The notes under the pieces are model-generated. The model did no database searches and was not told the DNA's origin. It worked only from the letters and a program-made list of their open reading frames with translations. A stretch of DNA of 64,000 nt from Pseudomonas khavaziana. Lineage in GTDB: Bacteria > Pseudomonadota > Gammaproteobacteria > Pseudomonadales > Pseudomonadaceae. Made by a program: the position numbers and the translations under genes. Positions 35,188-44,576 of this stretch are shown here, piece by piece; position 1 is the stretch's first letter, and each line of letters begins with the position of its first letter. The stretch is taken from assembly GCF_019145205.1 (NCBI RefSeq), contig NZ_JAHSTT010000002.1:620001-684000 (forward strand). Direction: 5' to 3'.

Positions 35188-35856
35188 ATGCCGCACATCC
35201 TGATTGTCGAAGACGAAGCGGCGATAGCCGACACGCTGATCTTTGCCTTGCAAGGCGAGGGCTTCACCACCACCTGGCTGACCCTCGGCCAGGCGGCGCT
35301 GGAGCATCAGCGCCAGAGCCCGGCCGACCTGATCATCCTCGACATCGGCCTGCCGGACATCACCGGCTTTGAAACCTGCAAGCAACTGCGTCGGTTCAGT
35401 GAAGTGCCGGTGATGTTCCTTAGTGCCCGGGATGCCGAGATCGATCGGGTGGTAGGGCTGGAAATCGGTGCCGACGATTATGTGGTCAAGCCCTTCAGCC
35501 CACGGGAAGTGGCGGCGCGGGTCCGGGCGATCCTCAAGCGGGTCGGCCCAGGCGTGGCGCCGACGCAGTTCCAGGTCGACCTGGAGCGTATGCAGATCAA
35601 TTATCGCGGGCACCCGTTGAGCCTCACGCGCCATGAGTTCCGCCTGCTGCAAAGTCTGCTGGAACAACCCGAGCGCGTGTTCAGCCGCGAACAATTGCTG
35701 GACGCGGTGGGTGTGCCGGCCGATGCGGGTTACGAGCGCAATATCGACAGCCATATCAAAAGCCTGCGCAGCAAACTGCGCAGCGTGGCGGCGGACGCCG
35801 AGCCGATCCAGACTCACCGCGGCCTCGGCTACAGCTACAGCCCGAGCAACGGCTGA
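35188..35856 (+). CDS. creB: Two-component response regulator CreB
   Basis: 222-residue OmpR-type regulator. In the receiver domain the phospho-acceptor is Asp52 (LIILDIGLP) and the conserved lysine Lys101 (DDYVVKPFS). The C-terminal winged helix shows LTRHEFRLLQSLLEQPERVFSR and NIDSHIKSLRSKL. It controls creD and, in Pseudomonas, genes for peptidoglycan stress and beta-lactam response. Its stop overlaps the creC start by one base, giving coupled translation. Confidence 0.92.
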   Translation: MPHILIVEDEAAIADTLIFALQGEGFTTTWLTLGQAALEHQRQSPADLIILDIGLPDITGFETCKQLRRFSEVPVMFLSARDAEIDRVVGLEIGADDYVVKPFSPREVAARVRAILKRVGPGVAPTQFQVDLERMQINYRGHPLSLTRHEFRLLQSLLEQPERVFSREQLLDAVGVPADAGYERNIDSHIKSLRSKLRSVAADAEPIQTHRGLGYSYSPSNG

Positions 35857-37295
35857 TGCGCCTGGGGCTGCGGATCTTCCTGGTGTATGCGTTGTTTATC
35901 GGGCTGACTGGTTACTTTGTGCTCAATACGGTGATGAAGGAAATCCGCCCCGGCGTGCGCCAGTCCACCGAAGAAACCCTGGTGGACACCGCCAACCTGC
36001 TGGCTGAAATCCTGCGTGAGGATGTGAAGAACGGCACCCTCGGCCAGAGCCATTGGCCGGCGCTGCTCAAGGCCTATGGCAGCCGCCAGCCGGGAGCGAC
36101 GATCTGGGGCTTGCCGAAAAACCAAGTCAACCACCGCATCTACGTCACCGATGCCAAGGGCACGGTGCTGCTCGACTCCACGGGCGAAGCGGTGGGCCAG
36201 GACTATTCGAAATGGAACGACGTGTACCTGACCCTGCGCGGCGAATACGGTGCGCGCTCCACCCGCAGCGCTGTGGAGGATCCTGCCTCATCGGTGATGC
36301 ACGTGGGCGCGCCGATTCGCGATAACGGCCAGATTATCGGCGTGGTCACCGTGGCCAAGCCCAACAGTTCATTGCAACCCTATGTGGACCGCACCGAGCG
36401 CCGTCTGCTGTGGTACGGCGCCGGGCTGGTGGTGCTCGGCTTGCTGCTGGGCGCTGTGTTGTCATGGTGGTTGAGCGTTGCGCTGCGGCGGTTGACGGCT
36501 TATGCCGAGGCGGTCAGCGAAGGGCGGCGCGCCGAGTTGCCCCATTATCGGGGCGGCGAGTTGAAGCAGTTGTCCACCGCCGTGGAGCACATGCGCACGC
36601 AGTTGGAGGGAAAAGCTTATGTCGAGCGTTACGTGCACACCCTGACCCATGAACTGAAAAGTCCGTTGGCAGCGATTCGTGGCGCGGCGGAGCTGTTGCA
36701 GGGCGATATGAGCCGTGAACAGCAGCAGCGTTTTGTCGGCAACATCGACAGCGAAAGTGCGCGCCTGCAGCAGTTGATCGAGCGCTTGCTCAACCTGGCC
36801 CAGGTGGAACAACGCCAGGGGCTGGAAGAGCAGTCGAGCATCCCGCTGGCGGCCATGGTCGAGGACGTACTCAAGGCCCAGTGTGCGCGGATAGAAGGCG
36901 CCGGCTTGCACGTCGAGCAAGCGATTGCCGCCGACGTGAAGGTGTTTGGCGAACCCTTCCTGCTGCGCCAGGCCCTGGGCAATCTGCTGGACAACGCCCT
37001 GGATTTCACCCCGCCCGGTGGTGCGCTGCGGTTCAGTGCGCAGGTGCGGCATAACGATGTGCAAGTCAGCCTGTTCAACCAGGCCGAGGCCATTCCCGAC
37101 TACGCCTTGCCGCGTTTGAGCGAGCGCTTCTACTCGTTGCCACGTCCGGCCAGCGGGCGCAAAAGTACCGGCCTGGGCCTCAACTTTGTCGAGGAAGTGG
37201 TGAAGCTGCACGGCGGCTCGTTGCAGATCGGCAATGTGCCTGGCGGGGTGCAAGCGGTGCTGCATCTCCACACAGTCTCCACATTACCCACATAA
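35856..37295 (+). CDS. creC: Sensor histidine kinase CreC
   Basis: 479-residue membrane kinase. Two membrane segments (about 5-25 and 185-207) flank a periplasmic sensor domain; a HAMP linker follows. The phospho-accepting His is at about residue 265 in HTLTHELKSPLAAIRG. The ATP-binding part shows LGNLLDNALDFTPPGG and STGLGLNFVEEV. It is the partner of CreB, encoded directly upstream. Known as a carbon/cell-wall stress sensor; the stimulus is not visible here. Confidence 0.92.
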   Translation: MRLGLRIFLVYALFIGLTGYFVLNTVMKEIRPGVRQSTEETLVDTANLLAEILREDVKNGTLGQSHWPALLKAYGSRQPGATIWGLPKNQVNHRIYVTDAKGTVLLDSTGEAVGQDYSKWNDVYLTLRGEYGARSTRSAVEDPASSVMHVGAPIRDNGQIIGVVTVAKPNSSLQPYVDRTERRLLWYGAGLVVLGLLLGAVLSWWLSVALRRLTAYAEAVSEGRRAELPHYRGGELKQLSTAVEHMRTQLEGKAYVERYVHTLTHELKSPLAAIRGAAELLQGDMSREQQQRFVGNIDSESARLQQLIERLLNLAQVEQRQGLEEQSSIPLAAMVEDVLKAQCARIEGAGLHVEQAIAADVKVFGEPFLLRQALGNLLDNALDFTPPGGALRFSAQVRHNDVQVSLFNQAEAIPDYALPRLSERFYSLPRPASGRKSTGLGLNFVEEVVKLHGGSLQIGNVPGGVQAVLHLHTVSTLPT

Positions 37296-37346
37296 ATCCC
37301 CCACACGTCTTCCTCAGACTCTCCCCATTCAAACAGGGAGAGACCC

Positions 37347-38696
37347 ATGAACCGCAGCCTGCTTTTCAAACTTGGCGCGATTGCGCTGCTGATCCTGCTG
37401 TTGTTGATTCCGTTGTTGATGATCAACGGCATCATCAGCGACCGCCAGCAACTGCGCGACGGCGTCTTGATGGACATCGCCCGCAGTTCCAGCTACGCCC
37501 AGCGCCTGGCCGGGCCGGTCATGGTGGTGCCGTATCGCAAGACCGTGCGCGAATGGAAGCTCAATGAAAAGCTCAACAAACGCTACGAAGAAACCCGTGA
37601 AGAGCGCGGGCGTTTGTACTTTCTGCCGGACCGCTTTGAGCTCGACGGCAAGGTGCAAACCGAGCTGCGGGCACGGGGCATCTACCAGGCGCGATTGTTC
37701 CATGCCGACAACCGTATCAGCGGGCGTTTCGAGTTGCCTGCGCAGTTGGGCATCACCGAAAACTTTGCCGATTACCGTTTTGAACCGGCGTTCCTGGCGG
37801 TGGGTATCAGCGATATTCGCGGGATTGAAAACGCCCTGAAGCTGGAACTGGGTGATCAGCGCCTGGAATTTTCGCCGGGCTCCCAAGTGGACTGGCTGGG
37901 CGAGGGCGTGCATGTGACGTTGCCGGAGCAGGACGGCAAGCAACCTGTGGTACTGGAGTTCGCCTTCGACCTGCGCCTGCAGGGCACCGAACAACTGCAA
38001 GTGGTGCCGGTGGGCAAGGCCAGCCAGGTATCGCTGGCGTCCAACTGGCCGCACCCGAGTTTTATCGGCAACTTCCTGCCGGCTCAACGGGAAGTCACCG
38101 ACCAGGGCTTCAGCGCCAACTGGCAGACTTCATTCTTTTCCACCAACCTTGAGCAGGCGCTGCAAAGCTGCCTGGATGGGCAAGGCTGCGAGGATTTCAC
38201 CAACCGCAGCTTTGGCGTGAATTTCATCGACCCGGTGGACCAGTACCTCAAGAGCGACCGTGCGATCAAATACGCGCTGCTGTTTATCGCCCTGACCTTT
38301 GCCGGCTTCTTCCTGTTCGAAGTGCTCAAGAGCCTGGCGGTGCACCCGATCCAGTACGCGCTGGTGGGCGTCGCGCTGGCGTTCTTCTATCTGCTGCTGT
38401 TGTCGTTGTCCGAGCATGTGGGCTTTGCCCTGGCTTATCTGATATCCGCCAGTGCTTGCGTTTTGTTGATTGGTTTCTATGTGTGCCATGTGCTGCGCAG
38501 CGTTGCCCATGGGCTGGGGTTTTCGGCGGGGTTGGCGGCATTGTATGGCTTGCTGTACGGGCTGCTGAGTGCCGAGGATTACGCGCTGCTGATGGGCTCG
38601 CTGTTGCTGTTTGGCCTGCTGGGTACGGTGATGGTGCTGACGCGAAAATTGGATTGGTATGGGGTGGGTAAGCGTAAGGTGGAGGAGGAGCAATGA
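37347..38696 (+). CDS. creD: Inner-membrane protein CreD
   Basis: 449-residue membrane protein. One N-terminal hydrophobic segment (about 10-30) and a long periplasmic part (about 35-305) are followed by about five C-terminal membrane helices (HPIQYALVGVALAFFYLLLL is the second). The GGGAGAG ribosome site lies 8 bases before the ATG. It is the usual last gene of creBCD and is induced by CreBC; its exact job in envelope stress is unknown. A REP-like pair follows. Confidence 0.92.
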   Translation: MNRSLLFKLGAIALLILLLLIPLLMINGIISDRQQLRDGVLMDIARSSSYAQRLAGPVMVVPYRKTVREWKLNEKLNKRYEETREERGRLYFLPDRFELDGKVQTELRARGIYQARLFHADNRISGRFELPAQLGITENFADYRFEPAFLAVGISDIRGIENALKLELGDQRLEFSPGSQVDWLGEGVHVTLPEQDGKQPVVLEFAFDLRLQGTEQLQVVPVGKASQVSLASNWPHPSFIGNFLPAQREVTDQGFSANWQTSFFSTNLEQALQSCLDGQGCEDFTNRSFGVNFIDPVDQYLKSDRAIKYALLFIALTFAGFFLFEVLKSLAVHPIQYALVGVALAFFYLLLLSLSEHVGFALAYLISASACVLLIGFYVCHVLRSVAHGLGFSAGLAALYGLLYGLLSAEDYALLMGSLLLFGLLGTVMVLTRKLDWYGVGKRKVEEEQ

Positions 38697-38763
38697 TCGG
38701 ATTGCGCGAAGATCAGCAGCTGAAGGACAGGATGGTCAACTTCCTCAATCACACCGCCGCTCA

Positions 38764-38865
38764 CTGTAGGAGCGAGCTTGCTCGCGAAGAACGCATGGAC
38801 ACCGTGTTTAGTCAGGTGACCCGCGTTATCGTTGACGATTTTCGCGAGCAAGCTCGCTCCTACAG
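38764..38865. repeat. Second-type REP inverted pair after creD
   Basis: CTGTAGGAGCGAGCTTGCTC with GCGAA on the left, TTCGCGAGCAAGCTCGCTCC with TACAG on the right, perfect inverted copies around about 50 bases. This is the other REP family of the window, also found at 62613-62713. It separates creD and the convergent GST gene and supplies a long stem. Confidence 0.92.
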
Positions 38866-38873
38866 AGGGCTCG

Positions 38874-39503
38874 TCAAACCGGCGGCTGGGTCTGCAGCAT
38901 CGAAGCCCGCTGGCTGACCTCGGCGTACCAGGCGGCGAGCTTGGGATTGTCCGAGCGCCATTGCAGGCCTGGGTGACGGAAGTCCAGGTAACCCAGGGCA
39001 CAGGCCACGCTGATGGCGGCAATATCGAAATGGCTGGTCAGTTCGGCAATTGCGTCCTGTTCCAGCTCCGCGAGGGCGCGGCGGATCTTGTTGCGCTGTT
39101 CATCCAGCCATTGGTTCCAATGCTTTTCCACCGGGCGCATGGCGGTTTCATAGCGCACCAGCACGGCGGCATCCATGATGCCATCGGCCATCGAGGCCAG
39201 GGTCAGGCGCCGCCAGCGGGCCGAGCCATCGCGGGGGATCAGCGGGTTGCCCACATGCTGGTGATCGAAGTAGTCGAGGATTACCCGGCTGTCATGCAGT
39301 ACCGAACCGTCGGCCAGGCGCAGGGCCGGGATCTTGCCCACGGGGTTGCCTTGCACCACTTGGGCGTCCGGGTTGACCGGGGTCGGCAGGCAGGCGTGCA
39401 GGGCCACGCGGTCCTGCTGGCCGGTCTCGATCAGCAGCACGCGGACTTTGCGTACGAAGGGTGAAGCGGGGTTGTGGAACAAGGTCATGCTGGGGGCGGA
39501 CAT
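38874..39503 (-). CDS. Glutathione S-transferase family protein
   Basis: 209-residue GST. The N-terminal thioredoxin-like half starts MTLFHNPASPFVRKVRVLLIE and includes GKIPALRLADGSVLHDSRVILDYF (the cis-Pro and Ser/Asp GSH-contact block); the second half is all-helical. The ATG at 39503 is preferred, since CGAGGA lies 6 bases before it; one at 39509 would put the site in contact. The corresponding P. aeruginosa neighbour is PA0473. The substrate is unknown; it is likely a cytosolic detoxification enzyme. Confidence 0.88.
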   Translation of the reverse strand: MSAPSMTLFHNPASPFVRKVRVLLIETGQQDRVALHACLPTPVNPDAQVVQGNPVGKIPALRLADGSVLHDSRVILDYFDHQHVGNPLIPRDGSARWRRLTLASMADGIMDAAVLVRYETAMRPVEKHWNQWLDEQRNKIRRALAELEQDAIAELTSHFDIAAISVACALGYLDFRHPGLQWRSDNPKLAAWYAEVSQRASMLQTQPPV

Positions 39504-39583
39504 GGGCATTCCTCGAAATGGACTGTGGCTAGCGTAGAGGCTTGCGCAGTGGCTGGCGAGGGGGATTTTTAGTGATCCTGAGA

Positions 39584-39613
39584 GCCTCATCGGGGGCTTG
39601 CCGCCGATGAGGC
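39584..39613 (-). terminator. Hairpin (degenerate REP) after the iron-uptake genes
   Basis: GCCTCATCGG (39584-39593) pairs perfectly with CCGATGAGGC (39604-39613) around 10 bases. It lies just past the stop of the small membrane protein gene. No T run, so it is an RNA 3' stem more than a standard terminator. Confidence 0.5.
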
Positions 39614-39615
39614 CC

Positions 39616-39798
39616 TCAGCCGCGCCGCTTGCCCAACGCCCAGGCACCAATGGCCGCAGGTATGCCCAACCCCACCCAACTCAATGAATCCCACACCCCG
39701 TCCCCCAGCAGCGCCGCAAACAACCCTGCGGCGCTGAGCAGGCCAATCCCCATTGGTATGCCAAACACCTTCCAGAAATTCGACTGCCGCGGCTTCAT
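39616..39798 (-). CDS. Small membrane protein of the ferrichrome locus
   Basis: 60-residue protein with two hydrophobic segments (about 15-33 and 40-55) ending GAWALGKRRG, so a small double-spanning inner-membrane protein. Its ATG overlaps the stop of the PepSY gene (ATGA), which indicates real translation by coupling. Such tiny genes often follow TonB receptor/PepSY pairs. Function unknown. The longer upstream frame is only the PepSY gene read in another phase. Confidence 0.75.
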   Translation of the reverse strand: MKPRQSNFWKVFGIPMGIGLLSAAGLFAALLGDGVWDSLSWVGLGIPAAIGAWALGKRRG

Positions 39799-40898
39799 AC
39801 CTTGGCCGCCTTGCGCCGCACGATCCACAGGTAAATCCCACTCACCAGCACGACGATGGTCAGCACATCCAGCACCGCCCACAGGATCTTCATCGGCATG
39901 CCGCCGTAATCACCGAAGTGCAGCGGTTGGGACAGGCCCATGGCGTCCATGTACCACGGTCGCTCGGCGATGGCGGTAACGGCCAGGGTGCTGGCGTCAA
40001 TCAGCACTGGCGTGAGCAGATGAGAAGTCAGGTGGGTGCTGCCCTTCATGAATACGGCGTAGTGGTGTTCACTGGAAAAACGCGTGCCGGGGAAGGCGAT
40101 AAAGTCCGGCTCCATACCGGGCGCGGCCTTGGCGGCAATGCTCAGCAACTCGGTGGCCGGTGCGCGATGGGTCAGCGGCGCGGCGGTTTTGTAGGGTTCG
40201 ATCATGGCGCTGAGGCTGTCCTGGCGCCAGGCGGCGATGAGCAGGTCGGCGCAGGCACTGATCACGCCGGTCACGCCCACGACCAGCGCCCAGGTCAGGG
40301 TAACCACGCCAATCAGGTTGTGCAGGTCGAGCCAGCGCAGGCGGGTGGACTTGTCCTGGCGCACGGTGGCAAATTTCAAGCGGCGCATGAACGGCAGGTA
40401 CAACACCGTGCCCGAAATAATCGCCAGCACAAACAGAACACCCATGAATGCCAGCAGCAACTTGCCCGGCAGGCCGGCGAACATATCCACATGCAGGCGC
40501 AACAGGAACAGGGTAAGGCCGCCATTGGCCGAGGGCATTTCGACCGTTTCGCCGGTTCGGGCATCGAGCATGAAGGTATGGGACGAATTCGGCTCGGTGC
40601 CTGCCGTGGCCGCCATGATCGCGATCACTCCGTTCTTGTCGTCTTCGTCCCAGGCCAGGTACTGCATGGCCTCGCCGGGACGATGAGCCTGGGCCTTGGC
40701 CACCAGCTGTTCAAGGTTGAGCCGGGGCGTATCGGCGGGCATCTGCGCCAACTCGGGCTCGTTGCCCAGCAGATGGTCGATCTCATGGTGGAACACCAGC
40801 GGCAGGCCAGTGAGGGCGAGCAGCAGCAGGAATACGGTGCAGATCAGGCTGGTCCAGGTGTGGATGAAGGACCAGCGGCGGATGGTTTTGCTTTTCAT
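39795..40898 (-). CDS. PepSY-domain iron-regulated membrane protein
   Basis: 367-residue protein of the PepSY-associated TM family. An N-terminal membrane segment (about 15-35, LICTVFLLLLALTGLPLVFH) is followed by a periplasmic part, then three further segments (about 135, 185 and 340). Relatives next to TonB siderophore receptors act as siderophore reductases (FoxB/FhuF-like role) or help release iron. AAGG lies 8 bases before the ATG. It follows the receptor gene, and the small membrane gene overlaps its stop. Confidence 0.85.
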   Translation of the reverse strand: MKSKTIRRWSFIHTWTSLICTVFLLLLALTGLPLVFHHEIDHLLGNEPELAQMPADTPRLNLEQLVAKAQAHRPGEAMQYLAWDEDDKNGVIAIMAATAGTEPNSSHTFMLDARTGETVEMPSANGGLTLFLLRLHVDMFAGLPGKLLLAFMGVLFVLAIISGTVLYLPFMRRLKFATVRQDKSTRLRWLDLHNLIGVVTLTWALVVGVTGVISACADLLIAAWRQDSLSAMIEPYKTAAPLTHRAPATELLSIAAKAAPGMEPDFIAFPGTRFSSEHHYAVFMKGSTHLTSHLLTPVLIDASTLAVTAIAERPWYMDAMGLSQPLHFGDYGGMPMKILWAVLDVLTIVVLVSGIYLWIVRRKAAKV

Positions 40899-40959
40899 TT
40901 TCTAGCCTTCAGACACACCAAGGCCGCCACGGTGACGGCCTGGTGGTTAACGCAAGCGA

Positions 40960-43389
40960 TTACCACTGATACGTGGCGCTGGCGACTACGCTGCGTTGGT
41001 CGCCGAAGTAGCAGTAGGAACCGTCGCAGGTGGAGATGTAATCCTTGTTGAACAGGTTGGTCGCGTTCACTTTCACCGACGCACCCTTGAGGCTTTTGTC
41101 CAGGCGGCCGAGGTCGTAGTGCACAGTGCCGTCGAACACCGTGTAGGCGTTGGCTTTGCCGGCCCAGGTGTTGGCCTGGTCGCCGTAGGTATTGCCAGTG
41201 TAGCGGACGCCAAAACCAATGCCGAAACCGTCGAGCGCGCCAGTGTGCCAGGTGTAGTCGGTCCACAGCGAGGCTTGCTGGTTGGGCATCAATTGCAGGC
41301 GGTTGCCTTTGAAGTCGCCTTTTTGCACTTCGGATTTTGCCAGGGTATACGCCGCGATTACCTTGAGGTTTTCGGTGACGTCAGAGATGGCCTCCAGCTC
41401 CAGGCCTTTGACTTTCACTTCGCCGGTCTGGTCGGTGACAGACACTCCACCGGACTGGAAACTGCTGACCAGAACGTTCTTCTGGGTCAAGTCATACACC
41501 GCGGCACTGAGCAGCGTGTTCGAGCCCGGCGGTTGGTACTTGATCCCCAATTCCCACTGTTTGCCCTCGGTGGGTTTATAGGACTCTGTAGGGGAGGCGC
41601 TGGCGTTGCTCGCTGGCTGGAACGATTCGGCGTAGGAGATGTACGGTACGAAGCCTGAGTCGAACACATAGCTCAGTGCCGCATTACCGCTGAAGTTCTT
41701 ACTGCGGTCAGTATTGGTCGCATCGTTTTTGTTGAAGTACGTGGTGCCTTGGTGCACCCAGTCTTCACGGCCGCCCAGGGTCAGGCGCCAGTTATCAAGA
41801 GCCATCTGGTCCTGGACGTAAAGGCCGGTCTGGATGGTTTTCTGGTTGTAGTCGTAAAAAGCACCGGAGCGTGTGGGGCGTTCAACCGGCGTGGTGTTGA
41901 CCGGGTTGAAGATGTTGACTCTTCCGGCCGTCCCGTAGATCGACAAGTAAGAGGTATCGGTACGCTGGTGGTCCAGTCCGAGCAGAAGGGTGTGGGTGAC
42001 GTCGCCGGTGGCAAAGTCGGCCTGAAAGTTGTTATCTACCGCCAACTGTCCGATGTTCTCGTCCACATTGGTCGACGAGCGGTCAATATTGCCCGCAGCG
42101 TCGACCGGCGCCCAGCCATAGGCACCTACGGTTAATTGCTGGAACGACAATTCTGATTTGGTGTAACGCAGATTCTGTTTGAACTGCCAAGTATCGTTGA
42201 AACGGTGCTCGAATGCGTAGCCGAGTGCGTAATAGGTACGGTCGTAGAATTCGTAGTCCGGATCGCCCAGGTTCTTATGATGCGAAACGTCACCCAGTGG
42301 CGACTTGATCTTGGTGCCGACTATCGGCAGGAACTGGCTGGTGGCACCGGTATCGTCACGGGTGAACTGCGACAGCAAGGTCAGCTTAGTATCGGTATCG
42401 ATGTTCCAGGTCAGGCTGGGCGCGATGTTGTAGCGTTTGTTGTCGATATGGTCGACCTGCGTACCGGCATCACGTACCACGCCGCTGAGGCCATAGAGAA
42501 ACTGGCCTTCGTCATCAATCCTGCCGGTGCTGGCGAAGTTGATCTGGCGATAATTGTCGCTGCCGTATTGCACCTGGATGGCGCTGCTCTGTTCGGCGCT
42601 GGGACGACGGCTGACCATGTCCAGCAGGCCGCCCGGTGGGGTCTGGCCGTAAACCGATGAGGCCGGGCCGCGCAGCAAGGCGAGGCGATCCAGATTCCAG
42701 GTTTCGGCTTTCGGGTTGGCATACACCCCGCGTGGCAGTGGCAGGCCATCGAGGAATTGCGTCGGCTCGAAGCCGCGTACACGCATCCAGTCGTAACGGG
42801 TGTCGCTGCCGTAGCTGGCGGACACGATGCCGGGCATGTATTTGACCGCGTCGTCGAGGTTCTGGACGTTGCGGTCCTGCATCTGCTCGCGGGTAGCCAC
42901 CGAGATCGAGCGTGGCGCCTCGACCAGCGCGGTGTCGGTCTTGGTGCCGGCGGCGGTGCGCTTTGCGAGGTAGCCCTCCACCGGCCCCCAAGCGCTCTCA
43001 TAGCTGTCCTGGCCGGTGATATTGGTAGTCGGCAAGGCCACGACGCCTTCCGGAACCGGCACCAAGGTGTAAGTGCCCGCACTGCTTTGTTCCAACTGCA
43101 ACCCAGTACCGCGCAACGCTTCACGCAGCGCGCCCTGCGCATCGAACTGGCCCTTGACCGGGGCCGAGGTCTTGCCGGCGGCAAGTGTCGGGTTGAGGGT
43201 CAGCGCCAGGCCGGCCTGGCTGGCGATCTGGTTCAGGGTGGCGGCCAATGGCGCGGCCGGCAGGTTGTAGGCACGCATGCTGGAGGCTTGTTCAGCGGCG
43301 GCCAGTGCGGTGCTGGTCAGCGGGGTGCCGAGGGCGATGGCCAGAGCTAACAGGCTGGGGCGCAACAAGGTGTCTAGCATGCGGGACAT
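40960..43389 (-). CDS. fiuA: TonB-dependent siderophore receptor, ferrichrome type (FiuA-like)
   Basis: 809-residue outer-membrane receptor. Signal peptide 1-30. An N-terminal STN signalling domain (about 38-115, MRAYNLPAAPLAATLNQIAS) shows that it signals through the FecR-like protein upstream. The plug carries APRSISVATREQMQDRN and LDDAVKYMPGI; the barrel ends ASATYQW with an aromatic last residue. Two cysteines near the end (STCDGSYC) may form a disulfide. AGGAG precedes the ATG. Gene order with the FecR/FecI genes and PepSY gene matches fiuA-fiuR-fiuI of P. aeruginosa, so ferrichrome is the likely ligand. Confidence 0.85.
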   Translation of the reverse strand: MSRMLDTLLRPSLLALAIALGTPLTSTALAAAEQASSMRAYNLPAAPLAATLNQIASQAGLALTLNPTLAAGKTSAPVKGQFDAQGALREALRGTGLQLEQSSAGTYTLVPVPEGVVALPTTNITGQDSYESAWGPVEGYLAKRTAAGTKTDTALVEAPRSISVATREQMQDRNVQNLDDAVKYMPGIVSASYGSDTRYDWMRVRGFEPTQFLDGLPLPRGVYANPKAETWNLDRLALLRGPASSVYGQTPPGGLLDMVSRRPSAEQSSAIQVQYGSDNYRQINFASTGRIDDEGQFLYGLSGVVRDAGTQVDHIDNKRYNIAPSLTWNIDTDTKLTLLSQFTRDDTGATSQFLPIVGTKIKSPLGDVSHHKNLGDPDYEFYDRTYYALGYAFEHRFNDTWQFKQNLRYTKSELSFQQLTVGAYGWAPVDAAGNIDRSSTNVDENIGQLAVDNNFQADFATGDVTHTLLLGLDHQRTDTSYLSIYGTAGRVNIFNPVNTTPVERPTRSGAFYDYNQKTIQTGLYVQDQMALDNWRLTLGGREDWVHQGTTYFNKNDATNTDRSKNFSGNAALSYVFDSGFVPYISYAESFQPASNASASPTESYKPTEGKQWELGIKYQPPGSNTLLSAAVYDLTQKNVLVSSFQSGGVSVTDQTGEVKVKGLELEAISDVTENLKVIAAYTLAKSEVQKGDFKGNRLQLMPNQQASLWTDYTWHTGALDGFGIGFGVRYTGNTYGDQANTWAGKANAYTVFDGTVHYDLGRLDKSLKGASVKVNATNLFNKDYISTCDGSYCYFGDQRSVVASATYQW

Positions 43390-43498
43390 AGGGCGGCTCC
43401 TGAATGGAAATATTTCTCAATTGCCTAGGTGCCGAACGAGAAGCGAAAAGTGATAGGGCCAGGTGAAACTATTTTTTTGGTGGTTTGTTTCAGGGCCT

Positions 43499-43583
43499 CA
43501 TCGGAAGCAAGCCCCCTCCCACAGTTGACCGCGTTTTACCTGGCTGAACGCGGTCAACTGTGGGAGGGGGCTTGCTCCCGATG
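43499..43583. repeat. REP inverted pair between fiuR and fiuA
   Basis: CATCGGAAGCAAGCCCCCTC and GAGGGGGCTTGCTCCCGATG face each other. The middle also pairs (TTGACCGCGTT with AACGCGGTCAA), so the whole element folds into one 85-base hairpin, lying in the gap between regulator and receptor genes. Confidence 0.92.
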
Positions 43584-43607
43584 GCGATTGCCCGGTCACC
43601 ACAGAAT

Positions 43608-44576
43608 CTAAGGCTTGGCAGTTACGGTCACCCACCACGGCGTGTGCTGCTCGATCTGCACGGGCAAGGTCGGCAACAGCGCATTCAACGCCAGGGTGGT
43701 GTCGTGCAGCGGGAAGCTGCCGGTGATGCGCAGGTCGGCTACGCCTTTATCCACACCCAGGTAGCCGGTGCGGTAGCGACTCAGTTCATTGACCACATCC
43801 CCCAGGCGGGCGTTGTCGACCACCAGCATGCCGCGGGTCCAGGCATCGGAGGCCGGGGTGACGGCCAGTGTCGGGCCCAGGCCGTCGCTGCGCATCAACA
43901 CCTGCTGACCGGCCTTGAACACCTGTTCCTGATGCAGCGCCTCAGGTTGGGCAGCCACCGCAGAGTGCAATACGCTCAGGCGCGTAGCCTGGTCTTCGCG
44001 CTTGACGATAAACCGCGTGCCCAGCGCTCGCAGACTGCCGTCGCGGGTTTGCACATAGAACGGGCGCGCATCGTCGTGGCCGGTTTCGACGAGGATTTCG
44101 CCTTCCTGCAACACAATCAACCGGCGTTTTTCGTCGAAGCGCACATCAATGGCGCTATGGGTGTTGAGGTTGATCTGCGTGCCGTCTGCCAGTTTCAGTG
44201 TACGTTGCTCGCCGGTGGCGGTGCGCTGGTCGGCCAGCCAATAGTGGATCGGCACGTACCGCTCGCCGGCAAACAGCGCCAGGCCGCACACCAGCACGAT
44301 ACTCGCCAGGCCACGGCCCAGCTTGCGCACGCGCTGGCGAATGCCTTGGCGCGATTGTAGCAACGCCGCCCGCGCCGGGCCCGAGGCCACGCTGAAACGC
44401 TGGTCGAGCATGCCCAATTGGCGCCAGGCGCGGGCATGTTCCTCATCGCTGGCCAACCATTTGGCGAATTCCTCGCGTTCCACCGCGCTGCCCTCGCCCG
44501 AGTCGAGGGACAGTTGCCAGGCAATCGCGGCATCCAGCACCCGCGCTGACACCGGTTTGGCACTGACGGCGGTCAC
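43608..44576 (-). CDS. fiuR: FecR-family anti-sigma/signal transducer (FiuR-like)
   Basis: 322-residue inner-membrane regulator. The N-terminal cytoplasmic part (about 1-85) binds the sigma factor; residues about 90-108 (GLASIVLVCGLALFAGERY) span the membrane; the FecR domain has LADGTQINLNTHSAIDVRF and LQEGEILVETGHD. A C-terminal STN-like fold ends TVTAKP. The start is GTG at 44576 overlapping the sigma-factor stop (GTGA), so they are coupled. It passes the receptor-bound siderophore signal from the STN domain to the ECF sigma factor. Confidence 0.85.
   Translation of the reverse strand: MTAVSAKPVSARVLDAAIAWQLSLDSGEGSAVEREEFAKWLASDEEHARAWRQLGMLDQRFSVASGPARAALLQSRQGIRQRVRKLGRGLASIVLVCGLALFAGERYVPIHYWLADQRTATGEQRTLKLADGTQINLNTHSAIDVRFDEKRRLIVLQEGEILVETGHDDARPFYVQTRDGSLRALGTRFIVKREDQATRLSVLHSAVAAQPEALHQEQVFKAGQQVLMRSDGLGPTLAVTPASDAWTRGMLVVDNARLGDVVNELSRYRTGYLGVDKGVADLRITGSFPLHDTTLALNALLPTLPVQIEQHTPWWVTVTAKP

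Noticed and set aside
38693..38917. 74-codon frame starting on the creD stop (ATGA)
   Set aside because: The overlap looked like coupling, but two-thirds of the frame is read through a REP pair, so the product is not a natural protein. At most the first 20 codons could be a relic.
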